Shown: piece after piece, positions 1 through 7,434 of the stretch
Layout: every line of letters begins with the position of its first letter
Position numbering within the stretch: the first letter of the stretch is position 1
Assembly (NCBI GenBank): GCA_002361875.1
Contig: DERX01000094.1
Coordinates: 1 to 28,048, forward strand
Direction of reading: 5' to 3'
Source of the DNA: Ruminococcaceae bacterium UBA3329
GTDB lineage: Bacteria > Bacillota > Clostridia > Oscillospirales > Acutalibacteraceae
Length of the DNA: 28,048 bases
The notes under the pieces: generated by a model
Seen by the model: the letters and a program-made list of their open reading frames with translations, nothing else
What the model was told of the DNA's origin: nothing
The model's database searches: none
Program-made: the position numbers and the translations under genes

Positions 1-153
1 AGTGAACCTCGGCTTTTTGCTATTCAAAATTATTTGTAGCGGCGGGGTATGAGGTGAAAACTCCGAGCAATGCGTAGCGCTCCAAACAAGCGGCGCGACT
101 ATGTTTTTGAGGGAAACAACCTATCCCTACCAAAAATTAAAATTTAATTCATT
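1..153. other. Intergenic region, no gene recognised
   Basis: This stretch lies downstream of the histidine kinase gene. I see no convincing ORF. It has several short GC-rich inverted segments around 28-105 (for example GAGC/GCTC around 75-93) and an AT-rich stretch next to the kinase stop codon. No stem followed by a clear U-run is visible for the minus-strand operon. The GC-rich part resembles the dispersed palindromic repeats seen elsewhere in the window, but I cannot assign it to a family. Confidence 0.3.
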
Positions 154-1596
154 TTACTTAACTTTATCAACATCAAACCAAAATGTAACGCCGCCGTCGG
201 AGTTAAACACTCCGTATTCGTTGCCGTGAAGATTTTGAATGGCGCTGACTATTGAAAGCCCTAAGCCGAACCTGCCATCTTTACGGGAACGGGATTTGTC
301 CGCTCTGTAAAATGAGTCCCAAATCTTGTCAATATCCTCGTCTGCAATCGCTTTACCCGTATTGTAAACAAAAATGCGTACCTTTTCATCCGTTTCTTCG
401 CAGTAAATGCGTATAAGCTTTTCGCCGCCAGTGTGCGATACAGCATTTGAAACAAAATTATTAAGCACCATATTAAGCTTAATTAAATCGCCTCGGCACA
501 TAATATTTTCGGAAATTTCCGTTTCGCATTTTATGCCGTTTTCTTCAAACACGATTTTTTCGCTGTCCGTGTAATCGTGAATAAAGCTATACAGCGAAAA
601 ATCCTCAATTTCAAGTCTGCTGTCGCCGATTTCAAATCTTGAAAGCTCTAAAAGCTCCATAACAAGAGCATTCATTTTTTCGCTTTCCTTTATGATAATG
701 CCGCAGTATTCAGCAGCATTTTCGGTATCGCCGCTTTGAAGCATAAGCTCCGCGCCTTCAGCATAACCCCTGACTATTGAAATAGGTGTTTTCAGCTCGT
801 GGGAAATGCTTGAAATAAATTCTTTTCTTAAATCGTCAAGTGTTTGCTTTTTCTCAATGTCATCCTGAAGCTTTTTGTTCTTTTGATTAAGATCCTGAAG
901 AGTTGCGTCAAGTGAGCCTGAAAGATTATTAATGCTTCCTGCAAGCTCACCGATTTCATCGTTGGATTTCACCGCAACCCTTTCCGAAAAGTCCATATTC
1001 GACATTTTTTCGGTGATTTTGCTCATTTGAATAAGCGGTTTTGTAAAGCTTTTTGAATAGATAATGAAGAATATAATAACAACGATAAATATAAACAAAA
1101 TCGATGCCCAAACAAAGTAAAGAGTAACTTCGGCATTTGCTTCAACATTCGCAAGTACGCTGAAAATTTCAATTTCAATGCCGTCGTCAAGAATGCATTT
1201 GCAGTCAATGTACTGAACTCCGCTCGATTCACGAATATCAATAACAGCGCCGTTTTTCACTACGCCGTGCTCAATGACAATAGTGTTTCCGCCTGTGGGT
1301 ATAAGATTTTTTGAACTGAGGTACAACGGGTTACCGTCAGCAAAATAAATGTCGATTGAGATGTTGTTTTCGGTTTCAAGCTGACTTACAGTCCCTAAAT
1401 ATACTCCCGATTTTAAATCGAGAGTATTGAGGTATTCGGCGATAGATGCCATTTTGCGCTTCTCGTTATAAAAGTATAAATCTCCGAGGCAGGTTGTGTT
1501 AATAATTAAAATAACCGTAACAACAGCTAAAAGAATTGCCGTTATCTGCAAAAACATTTTGAGCCTTATACTCAAACGGCGTTTGCTTTTATTCAT
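154..1596 (-). CDS. Sensor histidine kinase, HAMP type
   Basis: 480-aa membrane sensor kinase. A first transmembrane segment (about residues 13-33) is followed by an extracytoplasmic sensor region of about 120 residues and a second membrane segment (about 158-180). A HAMP linker (about 181-232) and a short coiled coil follow. The HisKA dimerisation domain has the phosphoacceptor motif SHELKTP with His266. The HATPase_c domain shows an N-box (NNFVSNAVSH, about 379-388), a G1 box near YNTGKAI and a G2 box FGLGLSI (443-449). By family knowledge it autophosphorylates on His266 and passes phosphate to its regulator. Its start overlaps the end of the response-regulator gene by 8 nt, so the two are translationally coupled. 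The sensed signal cannot be read from sequence. Confidence 0.93.
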   Translation of the reverse strand: MNKSKRRLSIRLKMFLQITAILLAVVTVILIINTTCLGDLYFYNEKRKMASIAEYLNTLDLKSGVYLGTVSQLETENNISIDIYFADGNPLYLSSKNLIPTGGNTIVIEHGVVKNGAVIDIRESSGVQYIDCKCILDDGIEIEIFSVLANVEANAEVTLYFVWASILFIFIVVIIFFIIYSKSFTKPLIQMSKITEKMSNMDFSERVAVKSNDEIGELAGSINNLSGSLDATLQDLNQKNKKLQDDIEKKQTLDDLRKEFISSISHELKTPISIVRGYAEGAELMLQSGDTENAAEYCGIIIKESEKMNALVMELLELSRFEIGDSRLEIEDFSLYSFIHDYTDSEKIVFEENGIKCETEISENIMCRGDLIKLNMVLNNFVSNAVSHTGGEKLIRIYCEETDEKVRIFVYNTGKAIADEDIDKIWDSFYRADKSRSRKDGRFGLGLSIVSAIQNLHGNEYGVFNSDGGVTFWFDVDKVK

Positions 1597-2275
1597 TTAT
1601 ATCACTTTCCTGGATTTTATATCCAACGCCGTAAACTGTTTTCAGATGTCGGTTTCCCCAATCGCCCAGCTTTGTGCGAAGCCTTGCAACATGAGAGTCC
1701 ACTGTTCTTGTGTCACCGTAATAGTCAAAGCCCCAAATGTCGTCAAGAAGCTGTTCGCGGCTGTAAACTCTGCCTGCGCTTTCAATAAGCTTTAAAAGAA
1801 TATTGAATTCTTTTACTGTAAGTAAAATTTCAACTCCGTCAACAAATACCTGATGTGCGGTTTTGTCAACCGTAAGTCCCTCAATTATGCTTTCATCAGT
1901 CTTGGAAGAGGCTTGACTGCGCTTTAAAAGAGCTTCAATACGCTTCATTAAAAGAACAGGGCTGAACGGCTTTGTAACATAATCGTCAGCTCCAGATTCA
2001 AAGCCTTTAAGCTGGTCAAACTCCTGGCTTCGTGCCGATAACAGCAAAATCGGGACGGATGAGGTCTTGCGGATTTCACTGCAAACCTCCCAACCGTCTT
2101 TTTCGGGCATCATAATGTCAAGAATCAGCAGGTCTGTATCTTTGTTTTTCTCAAAAAGGAGCAGTGCCTCTTCGCCGTTTTCGGCCTCAAGAACTGTGAA
2201 ACCATCTTTTTTAAGAAAATCCGAAACAAGCCGACGTATCAGCTGTTCGTCATCGGCAATAATTATCTTTGCCAT
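1589..2275 (-). CDS. OmpR/PhoB-family response regulator
   Basis: 228-aa two-domain DNA-binding regulator. The receiver domain (1-120) has the acidic pair D8/D9, phosphoacceptor D53 in LLILDIMMP, S80 and K102 in VTKPF. The C-terminal winged helix (about 130-222) carries the typical VDSHVARLRTKLG recognition-helix motif and ends with the YGVGYKI wing. It pairs with the histidine kinase that overlaps it downstream. It starts 25 nt after the queT stop codon on the same strand, so it may share transcripts with queT. No separate promoter stands out in the 25-nt gap. Target genes are unknown. Confidence 0.95.
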   Translation of the reverse strand: MAKIIIADDEQLIRRLVSDFLKKDGFTVLEAENGEEALLLFEKNKDTDLLILDIMMPEKDGWEVCSEIRKTSSVPILLLSARSQEFDQLKGFESGADDYVTKPFSPVLLMKRIEALLKRSQASSKTDESIIEGLTVDKTAHQVFVDGVEILLTVKEFNILLKLIESAGRVYSREQLLDDIWGFDYYGDTRTVDSHVARLRTKLGDWGNRHLKTVYGVGYKIQESDINE

Positions 2276-2300
2276 ATTATCACGCCCTTTAGATTTTTGT

Positions 2301-2810
2301 TTATTTGAATAAATCCTTTAATTCCGTTTTTTGTATTGCCCTGCAAAGTAATACACCGAGGGTAAAGCAAACTGCCAATTCACCGATTGCTACCTCAAGC
2401 CCTGCAATAAGAAAAAACTTCCACTGAAACCCTTCAGGTGCAAGATATGCAAGCTCTGCACCTACAAATATTCCGTTAAAAATGCAGGGAAATAAGAGAG
2501 AAAGCATTGGAATTCCCTTGAATTTTATGTTTCTTGCAAGGTATCCGAGCGCGGCGGAAATAAGTGTGGCGCTTGTCCCGACAATAATATCAATTGCGCC
2601 GAGAGGACTCGAAAGATTGCTCAGCAGACACCCGATTGCAAGACCTGGAATTGCCGCAGGGGTAAATGCACAAAGCACGCAAAGCGCTTCGGACACTCTG
2701 AACTGAATTTGCCCGTAAGCAAGTCCGAACATCGATGAAGCAGCGGTAAGGGCGGCATAAAGCGCAGCAATAACCGCCGCTTTCACAACAAATAAGGTTT
2801 TTTGATTCAT
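2301..2810 (-). CDS. queT: QueT family queuosine precursor transporter
   Basis: 169-aa hydrophobic protein with about five to six membrane segments and the QueT-type core (FRVSEALCVLCAFTPAAIPG, then SNLSSPLGAIDIIVGT). The family is thought to be the substrate-binding S component of an ECF transporter for preQ1/preQ0, precursors of the tRNA base queuosine. I chose the ATG at 2810 over an in-frame GTG at 2819 because the GGAG ribosome binding site (2819-2822) overlaps that GTG and lies 8 nt before the ATG. A preQ1-I-like riboswitch directly precedes it and includes this ribosome binding site, which supports the substrate call. No ECF ATPase or T component is in the window. Confidence 0.88.
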   Translation of the reverse strand: MNQKTLFVVKAAVIAALYAALTAASSMFGLAYGQIQFRVSEALCVLCAFTPAAIPGLAIGCLLSNLSSPLGAIDIIVGTSATLISAALGYLARNIKFKGIPMLSLLFPCIFNGIFVGAELAYLAPEGFQWKFFLIAGLEVAIGELAVCFTLGVLLCRAIQKTELKDLFK

Positions 2811-2818
2811 TTTTATCA

Positions 2819-2861
2819 CTCCGTAGTTTTATTTTACGTCAGGATGGTTTCGAACTGACGT
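2819..2861 (-). promoter_or_regulatory. preQ1-I type riboswitch upstream of queT
   Basis: On the minus strand a perfect 7-bp stem ACGUCAG/CUGACGU (2855-2861 with 2836-2842) closes a 12-nt loop UUCGAAACCAUC. An A-rich tail UAAAAUAAAACUACGGAG follows and ends in the Shine-Dalgarno sequence. Size, loop length, the ACCAUC loop, the A-rich tail and the ACUA next to the GGAG match the compact preQ1-I pseudoknot class. The geometry predicts translational control, with ligand folding the tail and hiding GGAG. It begins only 4 nt after the stop codon of the upstream hydrolase gene. A covariance-model scan for preQ1-I would settle it. Confidence 0.8.
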
Positions 2862-2865
2862 TATA

Positions 2866-4023
2866 TTAAAAGTTGCCTTTGATTATCGGCAGCTTTTTAA
2901 TACGCTCGCTGAAATAGTTTTTTTGGTTGGCTACAACGCTTGAGCCCATTGATGTGAAAAACTGTCTGATGACCTTTGCGGACAGTGCCCTGTCTTGCGG
3001 GGAAAGACCTTTTACTGCGTCAAGGGCGAGGGGAATGTTTGTAAGCAGATTTTCCATCCACTGTCTGAATGTGGGCGAGTCCGCTTCGTTTGTTTTTTCA
3101 ACAAGAAGGAACATTCCTTCAAGGAACTGCTCGCGCTGTTCAGGCGCAAAGCCGAATACCCATTCGTTAAAGGTTGTGTCGATAATCTTTGCACGCATAA
3201 CAATTTTTGTGCCGGGTACAAAGGTCGTTCCGTCAATCTGCCACATAAACGGGTCGTGCTGATAAAAGCCTATGCCGTCGCTTTTAACAATATGAACCTT
3301 GGATTTATCGGTCAAAAGCATACCGATCATTGACTCTTCGGGAACAAATTTTGAAATTTTTGGAAGAGTATTTATGTAAGCCTCATCGTTTACAAACTCC
3401 TCCGTAAAGCCGGGACTGTCAAAGGAAATTATGCGTTCGATTTTCTTTTTGTTCTTTTTGTTGCAGTAAACACTTGAATAAATAGCAAGATTTCCTCCTT
3501 TGGAATGGCCTGTAACAATAACCTTTCCGCGAAGACGGGGGATTACCTTGTCGACATAAGCTACAGAAATCTCCTGTGAGCTTACGGGGTATTTATAAAG
3601 CATATTACAGTTTTCTTTCCAGCCGAGTATTGTTGAGTCCGTTCCTCTGAAGGATATTACATTAAGATTTTTCGGCAGAACAAAGACTACTCCGCAAAAT
3701 TGTGTGTCACTGTCTTTTTCGGCAATATCCTCATAAAATTTTGCTCTGACTTTGCCGTATCTTTTTGAATATGCAACGGCATTAAAAAGCTTTGTATTGT
3801 TTTCGGCAGAGCGTGGAAGCGTAAAAATTTCGGGGAACTTTTCGTGCTCTGCAATTTCGTGTAAATAAACACCGGGGGACTCAGACCGTGTGTCTTCAAC
3901 TATTCCTGTGTAGTTAAGGTATGAAAGCTGTGCAAAAATCAAAGCGTCAATTCTATTGAACGGTATTTCATCGAAATCTTTATTGGCGTTAAAAAGAACA
4001 TAATCAATAATACTGTGAGACAT
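2866..4023 (-). CDS. Mbeg1-like (DUF2974) alpha/beta hydrolase
   Basis: 385-aa cytoplasmic protein of the lipase-like Mbeg1/DUF2974 family. The nucleophile elbow is GHSKGGNLA with Ser174. Plausible triad partners are Asp202 (ISFDSPGF) and His256 (FYQHDPF). An FRGTD motif (125-129) forms the usual oxyanion-side strand of class 3-like lipases. There is no signal peptide. A good promoter sits upstream on the minus strand, and GGTG lies 6 nt before the ATG. It is the first gene of the minus-strand run leading into the preQ1 riboswitch and queT, but nothing ties its reaction to queuosine. Members of this family have no firmly established substrate. Confidence 0.8.
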   Translation of the reverse strand: MSHSIIDYVLFNANKDFDEIPFNRIDALIFAQLSYLNYTGIVEDTRSESPGVYLHEIAEHEKFPEIFTLPRSAENNTKLFNAVAYSKRYGKVRAKFYEDIAEKDSDTQFCGVVFVLPKNLNVISFRGTDSTILGWKENCNMLYKYPVSSQEISVAYVDKVIPRLRGKVIVTGHSKGGNLAIYSSVYCNKKNKKKIERIISFDSPGFTEEFVNDEAYINTLPKISKFVPEESMIGMLLTDKSKVHIVKSDGIGFYQHDPFMWQIDGTTFVPGTKIVMRAKIIDTTFNEWVFGFAPEQREQFLEGMFLLVEKTNEADSPTFRQWMENLLTNIPLALDAVKGLSPQDRALSAKVIRQFFTSMGSSVVANQKNYFSERIKKLPIIKGNF

Positions 4024-4081
4024 TTTATCACCTTTTTCAATGATTTTATGTATACATATTAAATATTAAGCAGTTTTAAAA

Positions 4082-4110
4082 ATTATAACATATTATGTAT
4101 TTCCCGTCAA
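4082..4110 (-). promoter_or_regulatory. Sigma-A type promoter for the DUF2974 hydrolase
   Basis: The minus strand reads TTGACG (4105-4110), a 17-nt spacer and TATAAT (4082-4087), placed about 58 nt before the hydrolase ATG. It is divergent from the rpmG promoter. Confidence 0.7.
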
Positions 4111-4147
4111 TAAAAGCTTATGATTTAAGAAATAATTATATTTAATC

Positions 4148-4176
4148 TTGACAATTGATTTTTACTGTGTTACAAT
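4148..4176 (+). promoter_or_regulatory. Sigma-A type promoter for rpmG-secE-nusG
   Basis: TTGACA (4148-4153), an exact 17-nt spacer and TACAAT (4171-4176). It starts a leader of roughly 90 nt before rpmG. Confidence 0.85.
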
Positions 4177-4183
4177 ACTACTA

Positions 4184-4224
4184 CCTCGAAAAGGAGGGCT
4201 TTATTTTTGTGCCCTTTTTTGAGG
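4184..4224 (+). promoter_or_regulatory. Long hairpin in the rpmG leader
   Basis: CCTC (4184-4187) pairs with GAGG (4221-4224), A-rich bases pair with the T-run, and GGGC (4196-4199) pairs with GCCC (4211-4214) around an 11-nt loop. A second small hairpin ATCGC/GCGAT lies at 4234-4251. The T-run is inside the 3' arm, so this is not a classical terminator. It may be a leader control element; the function is not known. Confidence 0.5.
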
Positions 4225-4274
4225 CAGGCTTATATCGCTATAATTTGCGATGAATTAACGGAGGTGCCGAAAAA

Positions 4275-4424
4275 ATGAGAGTAAAAATCACATTGGCTTG
4301 TACGGAGTGCAAACAGCGCAATTATGACACAATGAAAAACAAAAAGAACACTCCTGACAGAATGGAAATGAACAAGTATTGCAGATTCTGCAAGAAACAC
4401 ACTCTCCACAGAGAAACAAAGTAA
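4275..4424 (+). CDS. rpmG: 50S ribosomal protein L33, zinc-binding form
   Basis: 49-aa protein of the large ribosomal subunit. The start is MRVKITLACTEC and the end is HTLHRETK, typical of L33. Two CxxC pairs, C9/C12 and C36/C39, are intact, so this is the zinc-binding (C+) form rather than the zinc-independent paralogue. A GGAGG ribosome binding site lies 9 nt before the ATG. It is the first gene of rpmG-secE-nusG, with secE starting 15 nt after its stop codon. This order is common in Firmicutes. Confidence 0.95.
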   Translation: MRVKITLACTECKQRNYDTMKNKKNTPDRMEMNKYCRFCKKHTLHRETK

Positions 4425-4439
4425 TCGGAGGTAACAAAA

Positions 4440-4787
4440 ATGGCTGACAAAAAAGAAAATGCCGCTTCCGAAGTAAAGAAGAACAAAAATGCCGACAAGC
4501 CCAAAGCAAAAAAAGGCAATCCCTTTAAAAGAGCGGGCAAGGCAATTAAAGAATTCTTCAAAAACTTCAAGGGCGAATGCAAAAAAATTACATGGCCTTC
4601 AGGTAAAACTGTTCTTAACAGCTCGCTTGTTGTTATCGCCGTAGTCGCAGTTGTGGGACTTGTCATATTAGCTTTTGACACAGGTATTACGGCCGCTATC
4701 GACGCTCTTGTGGGTCTTGCATCAGACCATAAGGCTAAAGCGGCGGCAGATACCGCAAGTATGATTTTCCCGTTTCTTATGGGCTAA
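4440..4787 (+). CDS. secE: Preprotein translocase subunit SecE
   Basis: 115-aa single-pass SecE. The SecE core is visible as FFKNFKGECKKITWPSGKTV (about 39-58), followed by one transmembrane helix (about 60-82, rich in V/A/I/L). SecE clamps the SecY channel in the plasma membrane. A lysine-rich N-terminal extension of about 30 residues precedes the core, and about 30 residues follow the membrane helix, making the protein longer than the roughly 60-75 residues common in Firmicutes. Between rpmG and nusG it has the expected neighbours. GGAGG lies 8 nt before the ATG. Confidence 0.93.
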   Translation: MADKKENAASEVKKNKNADKPKAKKGNPFKRAGKAIKEFFKNFKGECKKITWPSGKTVLNSSLVVIAVVAVVGLVILAFDTGITAAIDALVGLASDHKAKAAADTASMIFPFLMG

Positions 4788-4802
4788 ACGGAGGGGACAA
4801 GA

Positions 4803-5363
4803 ATGGCTGAACTCTCCAGATGGTTTGTTGTTCACACCTATTCCGGTTACGAAAATAAGGTTGCGACAAACATCGAAAAGGTTGTTGAAAACCGAAAGAT
4901 GCACGACTTAATCCTTGATGTAAACATTCCTATGGAAACCGTTACCGAGGTTAAGGACGAGCAGAAAAAAGAAGTTGAAAGAAAAGTTTTCCCCGGTTAT
5001 GTTATGGTCAAGGTTGCCGTATTTGAAAATGAAGACACAGGCGAGCTTGAAATGACAGATGACACTTGGTATGTTATCCGCAACACTCGCGGTGTTACAG
5101 GCTTTGTAGGTCCTGAAAGCAAGCCGATTCCCCTTACGGAGGAAGAGGTTTATGCAATGGGTGTTGAGAAAAAGGTCGTTAAAATCGACTATGAGGTCGG
5201 CGATATGGTTACAATCATCGACGGCGCATTTGAAGGCGTTGTCGGCGTTGTCCGTGAGCTTGACACAGACGCAGGCTCTGTTTGTGTTGTAATTTCAATG
5301 CTCGGTCGTGAAACTCCCGTTGAGCTTGAGCTTGACCAGGTGGAAAAAACAGAACAAGAATAA
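4803..5363 (+). CDS. nusG: Transcription termination/antitermination factor NusG
   Basis: 186-aa NusG. The NGN domain (about 1-120) opens with WFVVHTYSGYENKVATNIEK and includes FPGYVMVKV and the WYVIRNTRGVTGFVG segment. The C-terminal KOW domain (about 130-183) has the GDMVTIIDGAFEGVVGVV motif. NusG binds RNA polymerase and affects pausing, termination and coupling to ribosomes. It sits 15 nt after secE with a GGAGGGG ribosome binding site. It is about the family's usual length and shows no insertion. Confidence 0.97.
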   Translation: MAELSRWFVVHTYSGYENKVATNIEKVVENRKMHDLILDVNIPMETVTEVKDEQKKEVERKVFPGYVMVKVAVFENEDTGELEMTDDTWYVIRNTRGVTGFVGPESKPIPLTEEEVYAMGVEKKVVKIDYEVGDMVTIIDGAFEGVVGVVRELDTDAGSVCVVISMLGRETPVELELDQVEKTEQE

Positions 5364-5373
5364 TTTGGTAATC

Positions 5374-5412
5374 AGCGTTAAATACGCTTTTTATGACGCT
5401 TCTTCGAAGCGT
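5374..5412 (+). promoter_or_regulatory. Two hairpins between nusG and rplK
   Basis: AGCGT/ACGCT (5374-5388) runs into TTTTT (5388-5392), a weak terminator-like stem. A second stem, ACGCTTC/GAAGCGT with a 3-nt loop, occupies 5396-5412. The first may reduce read-through from nusG; the second abuts the putative L1-binding element. Confidence 0.45.
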
Positions 5413-5413
5413 T

Positions 5414-5452
5414 GTGGGAGAAACGGTACGAGCTTCCGTTTCGCCATACCAC
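5414..5452 (+). promoter_or_regulatory. Putative L1-binding leader element before rplK
   Basis: GTGG (5414-5417) pairs with CCAC (5449-5452). An asymmetric internal loop (GA opposite GCCATA) separates this from a 7-bp stem GAAACGG/CCGTTTC (5420-5426 with 5436-5442). Two helices around an asymmetric loop beginning GGGAG fit the autoregulatory mRNA site that ribosomal protein L1 uses to repress L11-L1 operons. The assignment rests on position and shape; I could not run a covariance model. Confidence 0.5.
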
Positions 5453-5471
5453 GAATTTTGGAGGTGCTAAA

Positions 5472-5897
5472 ATGGCTCAGAAAGTAACAGGCTTTATTAA
5501 GCTTCAAATCCCTGCCGGCAAAGCAACACCGGCACCGCCCGTAGGACCGGCTCTCGGTCAGCACGGCGTTAACATTATGGCGTTCACAAAGGAATTTAAT
5601 GAGCGCACAAAGAACGACATGGGTCTTATTATCCCTGTTGTTATCACTGTTTATGCAGACCATACATTTACATTCGTAACAAAAACTCCCCCCGCAGCAG
5701 TTCTTATTAAAAAGGCATGCGGAATTGAGAGTGGTTCGGGTGTTCCCAACAAGACAAAGGTTGCTTCAATAACAAAAGAGCAGGTTCAGAAGATTGCCGA
5801 GCAGAAAATGCCCGACCTTAACGCCGCTTCTATTGAATCAGCTATGAGTATGATTGCAGGTACTGCCCGCTCAATGGGTATTACCGTAGTTGACTGA
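5472..5897 (+). CDS. rplK: 50S ribosomal protein L11
   Basis: 141-aa L11, exactly the usual length. It has the N-terminal motif KLQIPAGKATPAPPVGPALG and the following QHGVNIM, and the C-terminal domain ends in MIAGTARSMGITV. L11 forms part of the GTPase-associated centre on 23S rRNA. The reading frame extends 60 nt further upstream, but the ATG at 5472 is the true start: GGAGGTG lies 7 nt before it and the protein then has the family's N-terminus. It is first in rplK-rplA. Confidence 0.98.
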   Translation: MAQKVTGFIKLQIPAGKATPAPPVGPALGQHGVNIMAFTKEFNERTKNDMGLIIPVVITVYADHTFTFVTKTPPAAVLIKKACGIESGSGVPNKTKVASITKEQVQKIAEQKMPDLNAASIESAMSMIAGTARSMGITVVD

Positions 5898-5904
5898 TCT
5901 CCTT

Positions 5905-5935
5905 GTGGGAGGAAAAATCAGATCCGATTAACCAC
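5905..5935 (+). promoter_or_regulatory. Second L1-type element between rplK and rplA
   Basis: GTGGGAG (5905-5911) and CCAC (5932-5935) repeat the flanks of the element upstream of rplK. AATC/GATT forms an inner stem. The shared GTGGGAG...CCAC frame suggests a second L1 recognition site. An alternative pairing, CTCC with GGGAG, also exists just upstream (5899-5911). Confidence 0.4.
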
Positions 5936-5955
5936 TTTTTTGGAGGAATTTAATT

Positions 5956-6663
5956 ATGAAACACGGAAAAAAATATGTTGAGAGCGCAAAGCTCATCGAC
6001 AAAACAAAACTTTACGACACTGCTGAGGCACTTGACATTGCCGTTAAGACAGCAACAGCAAAATTTGATGAAACAGTAGAAATTCACGTTCGTTTGGGCG
6101 TTGACTCACGTCATGCTGACCAGCAGGTTAGAGGCGCAGTTGTTCTTCCCAACGGCACAGGTAAAAAGGTTCGCGTTGCAGTATTTGCAAAGGGCGACAA
6201 GGTTGATGCCGCTTTGGCAGCAGGTGCTGAATATGTCGGTGCTGAAGACCTTATGGAAAAAATTCAGGGCGGCTTTATGGACTTTGATGTTTGTATCGCT
6301 TCTCCCGATATGATGGGTCTTGTAGGTCGTCTCGGTAAGGTTCTCGGTCCCCGCGGCTTGATGCCTTCACCGAAAGCAGGTACAGTTACTCCTGATGTAG
6401 CTAAGGCTGTAACTGAGGCTAAGGCAGGTAAAATTGAGTACCGTCTTGACAAGACAAACATCATTCACTGCCCCATCGGCAAGGCTTCTTTCGGTGCTGA
6501 CAAGCTCAAGGAGAACCTTGACACTCTTATGGACGCAATTGTTAAGGCAAAGCCGGCCGCAACAAAGGGTCAGTACATTAAGTCCTGCGCAATTGCAACA
6601 ACAATGGGCCCCGGCATTAAAATCAATCCGAATAAGTTTGCAGCCTCTGTAGCGGCTGAATAA
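5956..6663 (+). CDS. rplA: 50S ribosomal protein L1
   Basis: 235-aa L1. It opens with KHGKKYVESAKLIDKTKLYD and contains GVDSRHADQQVRGAVVLPNG, VLGPRGLMPSPKAGTVTPDV and the C-terminal TMGPGIKINP motif. It binds the L1 stalk of 23S rRNA and, by family knowledge, represses its own operon. The 58-nt gap from rplK carries a candidate L1 site. GGAGG lies 9 nt before the ATG. Confidence 0.98.
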   Translation: MKHGKKYVESAKLIDKTKLYDTAEALDIAVKTATAKFDETVEIHVRLGVDSRHADQQVRGAVVLPNGTGKKVRVAVFAKGDKVDAALAAGAEYVGAEDLMEKIQGGFMDFDVCIASPDMMGLVGRLGKVLGPRGLMPSPKAGTVTPDVAKAVTEAKAGKIEYRLDKTNIIHCPIGKASFGADKLKENLDTLMDAIVKAKPAATKGQYIKSCAIATTMGPGIKINPNKFAASVAAE

Positions 6664-6681
6664 TTCGGAACAATTTAACTG

Positions 6682-6710
6682 TTGACAAACCGATTACGGT
6701 GTGTTAATAT
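6682..6710 (+). promoter_or_regulatory. Promoter for rplJ-rplL
   Basis: TTGACA (6682-6687), a 17-nt spacer and TAATAT (6705-6710), 16 nt after the rplA stop codon. It gives rplJL its own transcript with a long leader. Confidence 0.8.
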
Positions 6711-6716
6711 AATATT

Positions 6717-6832
6717 CGCTTGCCGAAGACAGTAGGTGCGTTTGCGTAAAGGTTTTACCCTGCCTGCCGAGGAACGAACTTTTTACATTAAAGTTTTATG
6801 CCTCTCTGTCTTTACGGCGGAGAGGCTTTTTA
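6717..6832 (+). promoter_or_regulatory. L10 leader with transcription attenuator
   Basis: The leader has the conserved L10-binding pattern: CCGAAGACAGTAGGTGCG (6723-6740), a central stem, and CCTGCCGAGGAACG (6769-6782). A terminator follows, GCCTCTC (6800-6806) pairing with GAGAGGC (6820-6826) and running into TTTTT. By family knowledge, the L10(L12)4 complex binds this leader and reduces rplJL expression when in excess. The terminator just downstream suggests control by attenuation. Confidence 0.9.
6800..6831 (+). terminator. Attenuator stem in the rplJ leader
   Basis: A perfect 7-bp GC-rich stem (GCCTCTC/GAGAGGC) with a 13-nt loop is followed by five T's, upstream of the rplJ ribosome binding site. 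It is part of the L10 leader. Confidence 0.8.
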
Positions 6833-6875
6833 TCTCATAAAGCAAGCGCAGTTTATTTATAGGAGGTGAATTCGT

Positions 6876-7394
6876 TTGCCAAGTGAGAAAGTTTTAGAAA
6901 TCAAAAAGCAGCAGGTAGCTTCTCTTAAAGAGAGAATTGACGCTTCTGTTGCAGGTGTAGTTGTTGACTACAAGGGTATCAGCGTTGCTACTGACACACA
7001 GCTTCGTAAGGAGCTTCGTGAAGCAGGCGTTGAGTATTCAGTTGTTAAGAACACACTTCTTAAACGCGCTATTGAGGACACTCCTCTTGACGGTATGTCA
7101 TCTGTACTTGAAGGTACAACTGCTATCGCAACAAGTAAGGAAGACCACGTAGCAGCAGCCCGTATTCTTAATAAGTATGCGTCTGCAAAAGATTCAACCT
7201 TCAGCATCAAGACAGGTTATCTTGACGGTGAGGTTATCAGCCTTGAAATGATTGACAGTCTTGCAAAGCTTCCTTCAAGAGAGATTTTGCTTGCTACTGT
7301 TTGCAATGCATTCAATGCACCTATTGCCGCTTTCGCAAGAGCTATTCAGGCTGTTGTTGATAAGAACGGCGAACCGGCTCCCGCAGCTGAATAA
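6876..7394 (+). CDS. rplJ: 50S ribosomal protein L10
   Basis: 172-aa L10, the base of the L7/L12 stalk. The family pattern is visible: KKQQVASLKERI, VVDYKGISV, YSVVKNTLLKRAIE, and a C-terminal alpha helix (FARAIQAVVDKNGEPAPAAE) that binds L12 dimers. The start is TTG at 6876, supported by AGGAGGTG 7 nt upstream and by the lack of an in-frame ATG near the N-terminus. It is followed 40 nt later by rplL. Confidence 0.97.
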   Translation: MPSEKVLEIKKQQVASLKERIDASVAGVVVDYKGISVATDTQLRKELREAGVEYSVVKNTLLKRAIEDTPLDGMSSVLEGTTAIATSKEDHVAAARILNKYASAKDSTFSIKTGYLDGEVISLEMIDSLAKLPSREILLATVCNAFNAPIAAFARAIQAVVDKNGEPAPAAE

Positions 7395-7434
7395 TTTTGA
7401 AATTTATTACAATAATTTTTGGAGGTAAAATACC

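Noticed and set aside
4288..4681. Minus-strand ORFs opposite rpmG and secE
   Set aside because: Cys/Phe/Leu-rich shadows of lysine-rich coding sequence, with no promoter or ribosome binding site.
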